A DNA stretch of 64,000 nucleotides from Ectopseudomonas chengduensis (GCF_015712065.1 NZ_JACFYZ010000012.1:62001-126000); one strand, 5' to 3'. Positions 32,232-41,544 are shown, counted from the stretch's first letter. Notes: generated from the sequence alone by a model not told the origin. Made by a program: numbers and translations.

Positions 32232-32906
32232 CTACATCCAACCCAGCTCGGCCATCGATAGCGGCTCGCCATCGCCGACGATGAAATGGTCGAGCACGCG
32301 CACCTCGACCAGCGCCAGAGCATCCTTGAGGCGCTGGGTCAGTACGCGGTCGGCCTGGCTGGGTTCCGACACGCCCGATGGGTGGTTATGGGTAAGGATG
32401 ACGGCGGCGGCATTGTTGGCCAGCGCTCGCTTGACCACCTGCCTGGGATAAACGCTGGCGCTGTCGATGCTGCCGCGAAACAGCACCTCGAAGGCCAGCA
32501 CGCGGTGCTTGGCATCGAGAAACAGGCAGCCGAACACCTCATGCGGCTCGTGGCGCAGCTGCGCCTTGAGGTAGTCGCGCACCGCCTGCGGGCTTTCCAG
32601 CGCCGAATCGCGGCGCAGGCGCTCGGCCAGGTGCCGTCTGGCCATCTCCAGCACGGCCTGCAGCTGTGCGTACTTGGCTGGGCCCAGGCCCAGGTGCTGG
32701 CTGAAGTCGGGCAGATCCGCCTCCAACAGCGCACGCAGGCTGCCGAACTCGGCGAGCAGCCGGCGCGCCAGATCCACCGCACTGCAACCGGCCACGCCGG
32801 TGCGCAGGAAGATTGCCAGTAATTCGGCGTCGGTTAGCGCAGCAGCGCCTTGCGCCAGCAGTTTTTCCCGCGGGCGCTCTGCCGCGGGCCAGTCACGAAT
32901 GCTCAT
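32232..32906 (-). CDS. radC: RadC-family JAMM protein
   Basis: 224 residues of the RadC (UPF0758) family. An N-terminal helix-hairpin-helix-like region (RPREKLLAQGAAALTDAELL) is followed by an MPN/JAMM domain with HNHPSGVSEPSQAD (HxHPSG...D) and an upstream Glu in the AFEVLFRG strand. Despite the name its DNA-repair role is disputed. ATG 32906 has GGGAGG 6 bases upstream; a GTG two codons earlier is possible. It is divergent from coaBC, as in other Pseudomonas. Confidence 0.93.
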   Translation of the reverse strand: MSIRDWPAAERPREKLLAQGAAALTDAELLAIFLRTGVAGCSAVDLARRLLAEFGSLRALLEADLPDFSQHLGLGPAKYAQLQAVLEMARRHLAERLRRDSALESPQAVRDYLKAQLRHEPHEVFGCLFLDAKHRVLAFEVLFRGSIDSASVYPRQVVKRALANNAAAVILTHNHPSGVSEPSQADRVLTQRLKDALALVEVRVLDHFIVGDGEPLSMAELGWM

Positions 32907-33045
32907 GTACACCTCCCTATTGAGCCAGGCGCCCGCTGTTCCGCTGCGGGCGCTGTGCTATCGTAGCCCATCTTTTTACACGGGGCCGGCCTGGGGAGGC
33001 GTTGGTCACGTGGCGCACATCCACCGGTATATAAAAGGCAGGCCT

Positions 33046-34254
33046 ATGCAGCGGCTGTATCGCAAACGCATCATCGTCGGCGTGGGGGGCGGTATTGCTG
33101 CCTACAAGAGCGCCGAACTGGTTCGCCGACTCAAGGATCAAGGCGCCGAAGTCCGCGTGGTGATGACCCAGGGCGGACGCGAGTTCATCACCCCGCTGAC
33201 CCTGCAGGCCCTGTCCGGCCACCCCGTGCACCTCGACCTGCTCGACCCGGCCGCCGAAGCGGCGATGGGCCATATCGAGCTGGCGCGCTGGGCTGATCTG
33301 ATCCTCATCGCTCCTGCCACCGCCGACCTTATCGCGCGCCTCGCGCAGGGCGTGGCCAACGACCTGCTGACCACCCTGGTACTGGCTACCGATGCGCCGA
33401 TTGCTCTGGCTCCGGCGATGAACCAGGCCATGTGGCGCGACGCCGCCACCCAGGCCAACCTCGAACTGCTGCAAAGTCGCGGCATGCGCCTGTTCGGCCC
33501 GGCATCCGGCAGCCAGGCCTGTGGCGATGTCGGCCTCGGTCGCATGCTCGAAGCCAATGATCTGGCCCAGCTGGCCGCCGACTGCTTCCAGCGCCAGGCG
33601 CTCGATGGCCTGCATATCCTGATCACCGCCGGCCCGACTCAGGAAAACATCGACCCGGTGCGTTACATCACCAACCACAGCTCCGGCAAGATGGGCTTCG
33701 CCCTGGCCGAGGCCGCCGCCGAAGCCGGCGCGCGCGTGACCCTGGTCAGCGGTCCGGTGCACCTGCCGACGCCGGACCGGGTCAGCCGCATCGACGTGGT
33801 CAGCGCCCGCGACATGCTTGCCGCTTGCGAAGCGGCGATGCCCTGCGAGGTGCTGATCGCCGCCGCCGCGGTGGCCGACTACCGCCCGGAAGTGGTAGCC
33901 CAGCACAAATTGAAGAAAGACCCCAGCAGTGGCGAAGGGATGCTCCTGCAAATGGTGCGCAACCCGGATATCCTCGCCACCATCGCCGGCCGCGAGGATC
34001 GCCCGTTCAGCGTGGGTTTCGCCGCCGAGACCGAGAACCTGCTCGAATATGCCTCGCGCAAGCTGCGCGACAAGAATCTCGACCTGATCGTCGCCAATGA
34101 CGTGGCCAACCCCAGCATCGGCTTCAATAGTGAAGAGAACGCCATCACCGTGATCGACCGTGGGCTGCAGCAAACCAGTTTCGCCCAGACCAGCAAGGGC
34201 AAGATCGCCCGCCAGTTGATCACCCTTATCGCCGAACGACTGAACAAGAACTGA
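33046..34254 (+). CDS. coaBC: Bifunctional phosphopantothenoylcysteine decarboxylase/synthetase
   Basis: 402 residues catalysing two coenzyme A steps: ligation of cysteine to 4'-phosphopantothenate (CoaB) and FMN-dependent decarboxylation (CoaC). The N-terminal flavoprotein domain (1-185) has GVGGGIAAYKSAELVRRLKD, the NQAM substrate motif and GSQACGDVGLGRM with the active-site Cys. The C-terminal synthetase (from about 190) has ITAGPTQENIDPVRYITNHS then SGKMG, and later KLKKD. The in-frame region upstream of 33046 overlaps divergent radC and is not used. It is followed 2 bp later by dut. Confidence 0.96.
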   Translation: MQRLYRKRIIVGVGGGIAAYKSAELVRRLKDQGAEVRVVMTQGGREFITPLTLQALSGHPVHLDLLDPAAEAAMGHIELARWADLILIAPATADLIARLAQGVANDLLTTLVLATDAPIALAPAMNQAMWRDAATQANLELLQSRGMRLFGPASGSQACGDVGLGRMLEANDLAQLAADCFQRQALDGLHILITAGPTQENIDPVRYITNHSSGKMGFALAEAAAEAGARVTLVSGPVHLPTPDRVSRIDVVSARDMLAACEAAMPCEVLIAAAAVADYRPEVVAQHKLKKDPSSGEGMLLQMVRNPDILATIAGREDRPFSVGFAAETENLLEYASRKLRDKNLDLIVANDVANPSIGFNSEENAITVIDRGLQQTSFAQTSKGKIARQLITLIAERLNKN

Positions 34255-34256
34255 CC

Positions 34257-34712
34257 ATGCACGCTCTGCAAGCCAAGATCCTCGATCCCCGCCTCGGCCA
34301 GGAATTCCCGCTGCCGCAATACGCTACACCCGGTTCCGCCGGCCTCGACCTGCGCGCCATGCTCAAGGAGCAGATCGTCCTCGAGCCAGGCCAGACCGTG
34401 CTGATCCCCACCGGCCTGTCGATCTACATTGGCGACCCTGGCCTGGCCGCGATGATCCTGCCGCGCTCGGGCCTGGGCCACAAACACGGCATCGTGCTCG
34501 GCAACCTGGTCGGCCTTATCGACTCGGACTACCAGGGCGAACTGATGGTGTCGTGCTGGAACCGTGGCCAGACGCCTTTCACCATCGCCATCGGCGAGCG
34601 CATCGCGCAGTTGGTGCTGGTACCGGTGGTGCAGGCTCACTTCGAGCTGGTCGAGCAGTTCGACGAGACCCAGCGTGGCGCCGGCGGCTTCGGCCACTCC
34701 GGTAGCCACTGA
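34257..34712 (+). CDS. dut: dUTP diphosphatase
   Basis: 151-residue trimeric dUTPase that converts dUTP to dUMP and keeps uracil out of DNA. All five motifs are seen: AGLDLRAM, LPRSGLG, GLIDSDYQGEL, RIAQLVLVPV and the C-terminal arm RGAGGFGHSG. It starts 2 bp after the coaBC stop, so it is translationally coupled. Next comes algC, 38 bp downstream. Length and order are standard for Pseudomonas. Confidence 0.97.
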   Translation: MHALQAKILDPRLGQEFPLPQYATPGSAGLDLRAMLKEQIVLEPGQTVLIPTGLSIYIGDPGLAAMILPRSGLGHKHGIVLGNLVGLIDSDYQGELMVSCWNRGQTPFTIAIGERIAQLVLVPVVQAHFELVEQFDETQRGAGGFGHSGSH

Positions 34713-34750
34713 CTCATACCCCACAGGACGACCCGCCGAGGAGCACCCAC

Positions 34751-37342
34751 GTGAAACTCTTCAAGCGTACTGCCAAGGAAGCCAACACGGCTGCCAGCCT
34801 GGTGCCGAGCAAGCCCGAAGGCAAGACGGCGAACACCTCTCTGGGCGCACTGTTACCCGGTCTGCTGGCTGCCGTGATCGGTGGGGCCGCAGGCGCCGCG
34901 CTGCTGTGGTTTGCCGATAACAGCAGCAGCCAGGCACGCCAGGCAGAGCTGGTGCAGGCCATTGGCAGCAACCAGGCCGCCGCCGTGCAGCAGGCGCTCA
35001 AGCAATTGCAGGCCGACAGCCTCGCCGCCGCTCGCAACCCGGAGCTGTTGCAAGCACTGCAAAGCGGCGACAACCTGCGGGTCAGCGAAGTCGAGCGGCG
35101 CCTGGGCTACTGGGATGGAGTGATCGATGCCCATCTCAATCGCCGCGGCGAAGCGGTACAGAACACCTCCCGCGCTGCGCCGATGAACTTCGCCGGCCTG
35201 GACATGCTGCGCCGTACCGAAAGCGGTCAGCAACCCGCCACCGAAGCCTATCGCGTGGGTGAGCGCTGGCTGGCCTACAACGCCGTGGCCCTGCGCCTGA
35301 GTGAGAACCAGCCGGCCCAGGGCACGCTGCTGCTGGCCTTCGATCTGCAGCGACTGCTCGCAGCTATGCCGGCGCTACCACCCGAGTATGGCCAGGTGCA
35401 GCTGGTGCAGCAGTTCGCCAACACGCCGGCGCAGGTGCTGCTACAGCGCGGCCAGGCAGGCGACGCAGCCGCTGCGCAGAGCTTCGCCACCGGTAATCCG
35501 TACTGGAAGATCAGCTTCACCCCCGGCCCCGGCCTGGCTCAAGGCAGCATTTCCCCAGCGATGCTCGGCCTCGCGTTCCTGCTTGCACTGGGCGGTGCCC
35601 TGATCGGCATGGTCCTGGTGCAGGGCGCGCTGCAGCGGCGCGTCAATCTCGACGCCCAGCAACTCGGGCAAATGCTCAAAGAACTCTCCGCCGGTAAGAA
35701 CGTCAAAGCCTTCAGCCTCAGCATGCCGGTGCTCGATGCGCTGGCCCAAAGCCTGGCACGATTGCCGCGCCGCAGTAGCGCTGAAGGCAGCAGTACCCCC
35801 GTTAAAGGAACAGCCGCGGCACCCGCCGCTCAGCCGGTAGCCAAGCCAGCCGAGCTGGTCGACCCGCTGTTTCAGGACACCGATATCCTCGATATCGACA
35901 TTCTCGATGAAGACCAGGATCTCCTGGGACTGGAGCAGAGCCCCGCAATGAGCACTAGCCAAAGCGCCCCGAAACTTCCCGCCGACATTTTCCGCGCCTA
36001 CGACATCCGTGGCGTGGTGGGCGATACCCTGACCGCCGAATACGCCTACTGGATTGGCCGCGCCATCGGCTCGCAGAGCCTGGCCCAGGGCGAGCCCAAG
36101 GTCATCGTCGGCCGCGACGGCCGCCTCTCCGGCCCGGAACTGCTGCAGCAACTGGTACAGGGCCTGCTCGACTGCGGCTGCGAAGTGACCGATATCGGCA
36201 TGGTGCCGACCCCGGTGGTGTACTTCGCTGCCAACGTGCTGGAAGGCCGCTCGGCCGTGATGCTCACCGGCAGCCACAATCCGCCGGACTACAACGGTTT
36301 CAAGATCATCATCGCCGGCGACACCCTGGCCAACGAACAGATCCTCGCGCTGAAGACGCGCCTGGACAACAACGACCTGGCCACGGGCGTCGGCAGCGTG
36401 CAGCAGGTCGACGTGCTGCAGCGCTACTTCAAGACCATTCGTGACGACATCGCCCTGGCCAAGCCACTGCGCGTGGTGGTCGACTGCGGCAATGGCGCCG
36501 CTGGCGTGATCGCCCCGCAACTGATCGAAGCTCTGGGCTGCAGCGTGATTCCGCTGTTCTGCGAAGTGGACGGCACCTTCCCCAACCACCACCCGGATCC
36601 GGGCAAACCGGAGAACCTGGTCGACCTGATCGCCCGCGTCAAAGCGGAAAACGCCGACCTGGGCCTGGCCTTCGATGGCGACGGTGACCGCGTCGGTGTG
36701 GTGACCAACACCGGCAACATCGTCTACCCCGACCGCCTGCTGATGCTGTTCGCCAAGGATGTGGTCTCGCGTAACCCCGGCGCCGACATCATCTTCGACG
36801 TCAAATGCACCCGTCGCCTGACCCCGCTGATCAGCGGCTACGGCGGTCGCCCGGTGATGTGGAAGACCGGCCATTCGCTGATCAAGAAGAAAATGAAGGA
36901 AACCGGTGCCCTGCTGGCCGGCGAGATGAGCGGTCACATCTTCTTCAAGGAGCGCTGGTACGGTTTCGACGACGGCATCTACAGCGCTGCCCGTCTGCTG
37001 GAAATCCTCAGCCTGGAAAAACGCAACGCCGAGCAGGTGTTCAGCGCCTTCCCCAGCGACATTTCCACGCCGGAAATCAACATCAAGGTCACCGAGCAGA
37101 CCAAGTTCGGCATGATCGAACGCCTGCAGCGTGAAGGCCAGTGGGGCGAGGCGAACATCACCAGCATCGACGGTGTACGCGTCGATTATCCCAAGGGCTG
37201 GGGCCTGATCCGCGCGTCCAACACCACACCGGTGCTGGTGCTGCGCTTCGAGGCCGACACCCAGGAAGAGCTGGAGCGTATCCAAGATGTGTTCCGCGCC
37301 CAACTGCTCAAGGTCGCCCCCGACCTGCAACTGCCCTTTTGA
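34751..37342 (+). CDS. algC: Phosphomannomutase/phosphoglucomutase AlgC with N-terminal membrane extension
   Basis: 863 residues. The last 464 (from Met400, base 35948) are the classical AlgC enzyme, supplying mannose-1-P and glucose-1-P for alginate, LPS and rhamnolipid. It has FRAYDIRGVVGDTL, the phosphoserine loop TGSHNPPDYNG, the metal loop FDGDGDRVG and sugar loop GEMSGH. The first 399 form a separate module: a basic tail, a membrane helix (about 37-57), an Ala/Gln-rich probable periplasmic domain, a second helix (about 273-292), and a Pro/Ala linker ending in an acidic DILDIDILDEDQDLL stretch. AGGAG precedes 34751; the internal start has only a weak site. Both forms may be made. Confidence 0.92.
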   Translation: MKLFKRTAKEANTAASLVPSKPEGKTANTSLGALLPGLLAAVIGGAAGAALLWFADNSSSQARQAELVQAIGSNQAAAVQQALKQLQADSLAAARNPELLQALQSGDNLRVSEVERRLGYWDGVIDAHLNRRGEAVQNTSRAAPMNFAGLDMLRRTESGQQPATEAYRVGERWLAYNAVALRLSENQPAQGTLLLAFDLQRLLAAMPALPPEYGQVQLVQQFANTPAQVLLQRGQAGDAAAAQSFATGNPYWKISFTPGPGLAQGSISPAMLGLAFLLALGGALIGMVLVQGALQRRVNLDAQQLGQMLKELSAGKNVKAFSLSMPVLDALAQSLARLPRRSSAEGSSTPVKGTAAAPAAQPVAKPAELVDPLFQDTDILDIDILDEDQDLLGLEQSPAMSTSQSAPKLPADIFRAYDIRGVVGDTLTAEYAYWIGRAIGSQSLAQGEPKVIVGRDGRLSGPELLQQLVQGLLDCGCEVTDIGMVPTPVVYFAANVLEGRSAVMLTGSHNPPDYNGFKIIIAGDTLANEQILALKTRLDNNDLATGVGSVQQVDVLQRYFKTIRDDIALAKPLRVVVDCGNGAAGVIAPQLIEALGCSVIPLFCEVDGTFPNHHPDPGKPENLVDLIARVKAENADLGLAFDGDGDRVGVVTNTGNIVYPDRLLMLFAKDVVSRNPGADIIFDVKCTRRLTPLISGYGGRPVMWKTGHSLIKKKMKETGALLAGEMSGHIFFKERWYGFDDGIYSAARLLEILSLEKRNAEQVFSAFPSDISTPEINIKVTEQTKFGMIERLQREGQWGEANITSIDGVRVDYPKGWGLIRASNTTPVLVLRFEADTQEELERIQDVFRAQLLKVAPDLQLPF

Positions 37343-37366
37343 CCGATTTGTTCCAGGAGCCCCTGC

Positions 37367-38272
37367 ATGACCCTCGAGCGTGACGCCGCTGCCCAGGTTG
37401 CCAAGGTACTGTCCGAAGCCCTGCCCTACATTCGCCGCTTCGTCGGCAAGACCCTGGTGATCAAGTACGGCGGCAACGCCATGGAAAGCGAGGAGCTCAA
37501 GCAGGGCTTCGCCCGCGACATCGTGCTGATGAAGGCGGTCGGCATCAACCCGGTGGTGGTGCACGGCGGCGGCCCGCAGATCGGTGATCTGCTCAAGCGC
37601 CTGTCCATCGAGAGCCACTTCATCGACGGTATGCGTGTCACCGACACCGCCACCATGGACGTGGTGGAAATGGTCCTCGGCGGCCAGGTCAACAAGAGCA
37701 TCGTCAACCTGATCAACCAGCACGGCGGCAGCGCCATCGGCCTGACCGGTAAGGATGCCGGCCTGATCCGCGCCAAGAAGCTCACGGTCAGCCGCCAGAC
37801 GCCAGAGATGACCCAGCCGGAAATCATCGACATCGGCCATGTCGGCGAGGTCACCGGAGTCAATACCGACCTGCTCAACATGCTGGTCAAGGGCGACTTC
37901 ATCCCGGTCATCGCACCCATCGGCGTCGGCCCGGGCGGCGAGTCATACAACATCAACGCCGACCTGGTCGCCGGCAAGGTGGCTGAGGCGCTGAAGGCCG
38001 AGAAACTGATGCTGCTGACCAACATCGCCGGCCTGATGAACAAGCAGGGTGAGGTGCTCACTGGCCTCACCACCGAGCAGGTCAACGATCTTATTGCCGA
38101 CGGCACCATCTACGGCGGCATGCTGCCGAAGATCAAATGCGCCCTGGAAGCGGTGCAGGGTGGCGTGACCAGTTCGCACATCATCGATGGCCGTGTACCC
38201 AATGCAGTGCTGCTGGAGATCTTCACCGATATCGGCAACGGCACCATGATCAGCAACCGCAAGCGCCCTTAA
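37367..38272 (+). CDS. argB: Acetylglutamate kinase
   Basis: 301-residue amino-acid kinase phosphorylating N-acetylglutamate in arginine synthesis. Motifs are LVIKYGGNAM (ATP/phosphate site), VVVHGGGPQIGDLLKRL (substrate), NINADLVAGKVAEAL and the Lys-containing GGMLPKIKCALEAV. The N-terminal helix VAKVLSEALPYIRRFVGK is that of the arginine-inhibited hexameric form. It starts with CAGGAGC upstream and lies 24 bp after algC, probably in one operon. Confidence 0.97.
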   Translation: MTLERDAAAQVAKVLSEALPYIRRFVGKTLVIKYGGNAMESEELKQGFARDIVLMKAVGINPVVVHGGGPQIGDLLKRLSIESHFIDGMRVTDTATMDVVEMVLGGQVNKSIVNLINQHGGSAIGLTGKDAGLIRAKKLTVSRQTPEMTQPEIIDIGHVGEVTGVNTDLLNMLVKGDFIPVIAPIGVGPGGESYNINADLVAGKVAEALKAEKLMLLTNIAGLMNKQGEVLTGLTTEQVNDLIADGTIYGGMLPKIKCALEAVQGGVTSSHIIDGRVPNAVLLEIFTDIGNGTMISNRKRP

Positions 38273-38300
38273 ACAGCGGCCGCCACGCGGCCTTCTGATG

Positions 38301-38386
38301 ACCCTCTCCCCCTGGGAGAGGGTGCCCGCAGGGCGGGAGAGGGTATTGCAAGCGCACCGTCAAACCGGTGCGCACGGCGCACCCTA
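38301..38386. repeat. Two dispersed palindromes downstream of argB
   Basis: ACCCTCTCCC-CCT-GGGAGAGGGT (38301-38323) is a perfect 10-bp stem of the widespread type found between proteobacterial genes, and is followed by a second GGGAGAGGGT half. GGTGCGC-ACG-GCGCACC (38367-38383) is a perfect 7-bp stem ending in CTAC. The first hairpin may terminate argB transcription, although it has no T-run. Confidence 0.7.
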
Positions 38387-38502
38387 CGAGATGACGCCGG
38401 CCATCGAGCCGGCTTATCGCAAGCCATCCGCACACCGACTCGAACTTGCCGCAACCCTCCTCAACATGCACGCTCACCAGGCACCCCCGATAAGGAACGC
38501 CC

Positions 38503-38949
38503 ATGAGCAGCCTGCCCGAACTCAGCCAGTTCAGTTTCTTCCACGCCTTGCGCGTGCGCTGGGCCGAAGTCGATCCGCAAAGCATCGTCTTCAACGGCCA
38601 CTACCTGACCTACGCCGACGTTGCCATCACCGAATACTTTCGCGCGCTGGGCGTCGCCTATCCGGGTGACCTGGCACAGGACGGCGGCGATTTCTTCGCC
38701 ATCCGCACCTTGCTCGAATACCGCGCCCCGGCGCGCTTCGACGATCAACTGCAGATTGGCGTGCGCAGCGCGCGTCTGGGCCGATCCAGCCTGACCTTTG
38801 CGCTCGGCATCTGGCGCGACGGCGAGCTGTTGACCAGCGGCGAAATCGTCTATGTTCACGCCGACGGTGCGACACGCAGCAGCGCCCCACTGCCGCAGTG
38901 GCTCAGGGAAAAGATCGAGAGTTTCGAGAAGACTCAGCCGCAAGGCTGA
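38503..38949 (+). CDS. 4HBT/YbgC-type acyl-CoA thioesterase
   Basis: 148-residue hotdog-fold protein. The 4HBT signature is visible at VRWAEVDPQSIVFNGHYLTY with the catalytic Asp in EVD, followed by the long helix ADVAITEYFRALG. Strands YRAPARFDDQLQIGV and TSGEIVYVHAD complete the fold. The substrate acyl-CoA is unknown. It is convergent with the DUF4124 gene 11 bp away. The same order is found in P. aeruginosa (PA5330 region). Confidence 0.87.
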   Translation: MSSLPELSQFSFFHALRVRWAEVDPQSIVFNGHYLTYADVAITEYFRALGVAYPGDLAQDGGDFFAIRTLLEYRAPARFDDQLQIGVRSARLGRSSLTFALGIWRDGELLTSGEIVYVHADGATRSSAPLPQWLREKIESFEKTQPQG

Positions 38950-38960
38950 ATGACTGAGCC

Positions 38961-39563
38961 CTAAGGCTTTTTCTGCGGCTCGCCGAACAACTCGGCCAGC
39001 CGTGCGCGATCAGCGGCAAAACCGGCCTCGGCCTGAGTACGGGCTTCCTTGTAACGCGCGATATCACGCTGCAGGCGCTGCTGCTCTTCCTTGAGGTTGT
39101 TGATCTGCGCCAGCAAATGTTCCGGCACCTGGCGCCCGGCACGTTCATGGTCGGCCGCCTGGCTCTGCAGGTTGGCCTGCTGAGTACGCACCGACTGCAG
39201 ATTGCCACGCGCGACGCTGGTGACGCTGTCGAGCTCGGCCAGCTTGCGCTCACGGGCACGGTCGACATCGTCGAGATTGGTGTACAGACGCAGCAGCTGG
39301 GCATCGCTGCTGGCACGCGCCTTGTCCGCCTGCATACGGGCGAACTCTTCGGGCGTAGGGGCTGGCGGGATCACCCGTAGCACGCGCCCCTGATCATTGA
39401 GCACCTCGTACCCCTTGCCGATGAACTCGGGCGGCACACCCTGGCGGCTGAGCACTGTCACGCCCTTGTCGTCGACATAGCGATAAAGCTCGGCAGCCAC
39501 TCCCGACAACGGCAGCAGCAGGCTACAAAGCAGCGTACAGCGGGTCAGGAGCGGTGCAGGCAT
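38961..39563 (-). CDS. Exported DUF4124 coiled-coil protein
   Basis: 200 residues with a signal peptide (about 1-24, ending GVAA). A DUF4124 segment follows (ELYRYVDDKGVTVLSRQGVP), typical of small periplasmic Pseudomonas proteins. The C-terminal two-thirds is charged, with heptad-like coiled coil (about 85-185, for example LAQINNLKEEQQRLQRDIAR). No enzyme motif was found. It lies 20 bp downstream of pyrE on the same strand. Function is unknown. Confidence 0.82.
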   Translation of the reverse strand: MPAPLLTRCTLLCSLLLPLSGVAAELYRYVDDKGVTVLSRQGVPPEFIGKGYEVLNDQGRVLRVIPPAPTPEEFARMQADKARASSDAQLLRLYTNLDDVDRARERKLAELDSVTSVARGNLQSVRTQQANLQSQAADHERAGRQVPEHLLAQINNLKEEQQRLQRDIARYKEARTQAEAGFAADRARLAELFGEPQKKP

Positions 39564-39583
39564 AGGACGACCTTGTGCTAGGG

Positions 39584-40225
39584 CTAGATTCCGTACTCGG
39601 CGCGATAGGCCTCGACAGCCGGCAGATATTGCTTCAGTTCAGCATCCCCTGCCAGATATTCCAGTACCTGTTCGAGTGACACGATGCTCACTACGGGCAT
39701 GCCGAAGTCGCGCTCGACTTCCTGAATGGCGGAAAGCTCGCCTTGACCACGCTCCTGACGGTTCAGCGCGATCAGGGTGCCGGCAGCCTGAGCGCCCTGC
39801 CCCTGGATGATCTGCATGACCTCGCGGATTGCGGTGCCGGCAGTGATCACGTCATCGACGATCAGCACACGGCCCTTGAGCGGCGCGCCGACCAGGGTGC
39901 CGCCTTCGCCATGGTCCTTGGCTTCCTTGCGGTTGAAGCACCAGGGCAGATCGCGCTGATGATGCTCGGCCAGCGCCACGGCAGTGGTCGCAGCCAGCGG
40001 AATGCCCTTGTAGGCCGGGCCGAACAGCACGTCGAAGTCGATCCCACTGTCGACGATCGCAGCCGCGTAAAAACGCCCCAGCTGAGCCAGCGCCAGACCA
40101 CTGTCGAACAGGCCGGCATTGAAGAAATAAGGGCTGGTACGCCCGGACTTGAGGGTGAACTGACCGAAACGCAGAACACCGCGTTCGATGGCAAAGCGAA
40201 TGAAATCGCGCTGGTACGCTTGCAT
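39584..40225 (-). CDS. pyrE: Orotate phosphoribosyltransferase
   Basis: 213-residue enzyme that joins orotate and PRPP to make OMP in pyrimidine synthesis. The PRPP motif VLIVDDVITAGTAIRE and the N-terminal FTLKSGRTSPYFFNAGLFD are diagnostic, with the flexible loop NRKEAKDHGEGG. It is divergent from crc across 80 bp, the conserved Pseudomonas arrangement. A small ACACG-CA-CGTGT palindrome (40279-40290) followed by T5 lies in that space and could act on the crc side. Confidence 0.97.
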   Translation of the reverse strand: MQAYQRDFIRFAIERGVLRFGQFTLKSGRTSPYFFNAGLFDSGLALAQLGRFYAAAIVDSGIDFDVLFGPAYKGIPLAATTAVALAEHHQRDLPWCFNRKEAKDHGEGGTLVGAPLKGRVLIVDDVITAGTAIREVMQIIQGQGAQAAGTLIALNRQERGQGELSAIQEVERDFGMPVVSIVSLEQVLEYLAGDAELKQYLPAVEAYRAEYGI

Positions 40226-40305
40226 GAAAAGTCCCGGACGGCACGGATTTAGCTAAATGAGGTGAGCTCGGGTATCATACACGCACGTGTTTTTGGGGGC
40301 CATTT

Positions 40306-41085
40306 ATGCGGATCATCAGTGTGAACGTGAATGGTATTCAGGCTGCGGCCGAGCGAGGTCTGCTCAGCTGGCTGCAAGCCCAGAATGCCGACGTGATCTG
40401 CCTGCAAGACACCCGTGCCTCCGCCTTTGAAATGGACGACCAAGCCTTCCAACTGGATGGTTATTTCCTCTATGCATGCGACGGTGAAGTGCCCAGCCAA
40501 GGTGGCGTGGCGCTCTACTCGCGATTGCAACCCAAGGCGGTGATCAGCGGCCTCGGCTTCGAGATGGCCGATCGCTACGGGCGCTACCTGCAGGCCGATT
40601 TCGACAAGGTAAGTATCGCCACCCTGCTGCTGCCAAGCGGGCGGGACGGTGATGAGAGCTTGAATCAGAAATTCAAGTTCATGGACGACTTCACCCATTA
40701 TCTGGACAAGCAACGCCGCAAGCGTCGCGAGTACATCTACTGCGGCTCGCTGCATGTAGCGCACCAGAAGCTGGACGTGAAGAACTGGCGTGACTGCCAG
40801 CAATCACCAGGTTTCCTGGCGCCCGAGCGCGCCTGGATGGATGAGGTGGTTGGCAATATGGGTTATGTCGATGCACTGCGCGAGGTCAGCCGCGAAGGTG
40901 ACCAGTTCAGTTGGTGGCCGGATAACGAGCAAGCGGAAATGCTCAACCTGGGCTACCGCTTCGACTACCAGCTGCTCACTCCGGGCATGCGCCGTAGTGT
41001 GCGCAGCGCACGCCTGCCACGTCAGCCGCGCTTCTCCCAGCATGCGCCGCTGATCGTCGATTACGACTGGATTCTCAGCATCTGA
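40306..41085 (+). CDS. crc: Catabolite repression control protein Crc
   Basis: 259 residues with the exonuclease III/EEP fold (MRIISVNVNGIQAAAERGLL, VICLQDTRASAFE, FMDDFTHYLDKQRRKRREYI). In Crc the nuclease residues are altered: it has LQDTRA where active enzymes have LQE. Crc works with Hfq on CA-rich mRNA motifs to repress use of secondary carbon sources. The length and position beside pyrE are those of Pseudomonas Crc, and a bidirectional terminator follows. Confidence 0.96.
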   Translation: MRIISVNVNGIQAAAERGLLSWLQAQNADVICLQDTRASAFEMDDQAFQLDGYFLYACDGEVPSQGGVALYSRLQPKAVISGLGFEMADRYGRYLQADFDKVSIATLLLPSGRDGDESLNQKFKFMDDFTHYLDKQRRKRREYIYCGSLHVAHQKLDVKNWRDCQQSPGFLAPERAWMDEVVGNMGYVDALREVSREGDQFSWWPDNEQAEMLNLGYRFDYQLLTPGMRRSVRSARLPRQPRFSQHAPLIVDYDWILSI

Positions 41086-41104
41086 TCGACAGGTAACAGG
41101 CATG

Positions 41105-41131
41105 AAAAAGCCGGCTGATCGCCGGCTTTTT
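41105..41131. terminator. Bidirectional Rho-independent terminator
   Basis: AAAAAGCCGGC pairs with GCCGGCTTTTT around a TGATC loop, an 11-bp perfect stem with T-runs on both strands. It lies between the convergent crc and DUF4870 genes and should end both transcripts. Confidence 0.9.
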
Positions 41132-41144
41132 GTTGCACGCAGGT

Positions 41145-41516
41145 TTACTTCACCAAACGCCAACTGAAGGGGTAGCGATAGGGTTGCCCTTCGTTGGCCT
41201 TGATACCCGCGATGATGGTCAACACCAGCGCCGCCAGGCCCAACAGCATCAGCAGCGGGAAGCCGATCACCACCACCATCAGAATGAAACAGACCACTGC
41301 GGCCAATGCCACGCTGATCTGGAAGTTCAGCGCTTCCTTGCCCTGCGCATCGACGAAGGGGTCGAGGTCTTTCTTGATCTGCCAGATGATCAGCGGGCCA
41401 AGCAGATTGCCGAAGGGGAACACCAGGCCGAGAAACGCGGCGAAGTGGCAGAACATGGCCCACTGACGCGCTTCCTGACTGGGCGTCGGAACCGGGTTTT
41501 GCATATCGTCGTTCAT
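41145..41516 (-). CDS. DUF4870 (Tic20-like) membrane protein
   Basis: 123 residues from ATG 41516. It begins with a polar tail (NDDMQNPVPTPSQEARQWAM). Three hydrophobic segments follow, within HFAAFLGLVFPFGNLLGPLI, VALAAVVCFILMVVVIGFPL and LMLLGLAALVLTIIAGIKA. A central DPFVDAQGKEALNFQISV loop is the DUF4870 signature. Function is unknown. It is 28 bp downstream of rph on the same strand. Confidence 0.87.
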   Translation of the reverse strand: MNDDMQNPVPTPSQEARQWAMFCHFAAFLGLVFPFGNLLGPLIIWQIKKDLDPFVDAQGKEALNFQISVALAAVVCFILMVVVIGFPLLMLLGLAALVLTIIAGIKANEGQPYRYPFSWRLVK

Positions 41517-41544
41517 ACGGGTGCTCCTTGCTCGGCTAAAGATT

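Noticed and set aside
35441..37840. Open frame of about 800 codons antisense to algC/argB
   Set aside because: It spans two well-defined core genes on the other strand, is rich in His, Val, Gln and Gly typical of antisense frames, and has no ribosome binding site or motif.
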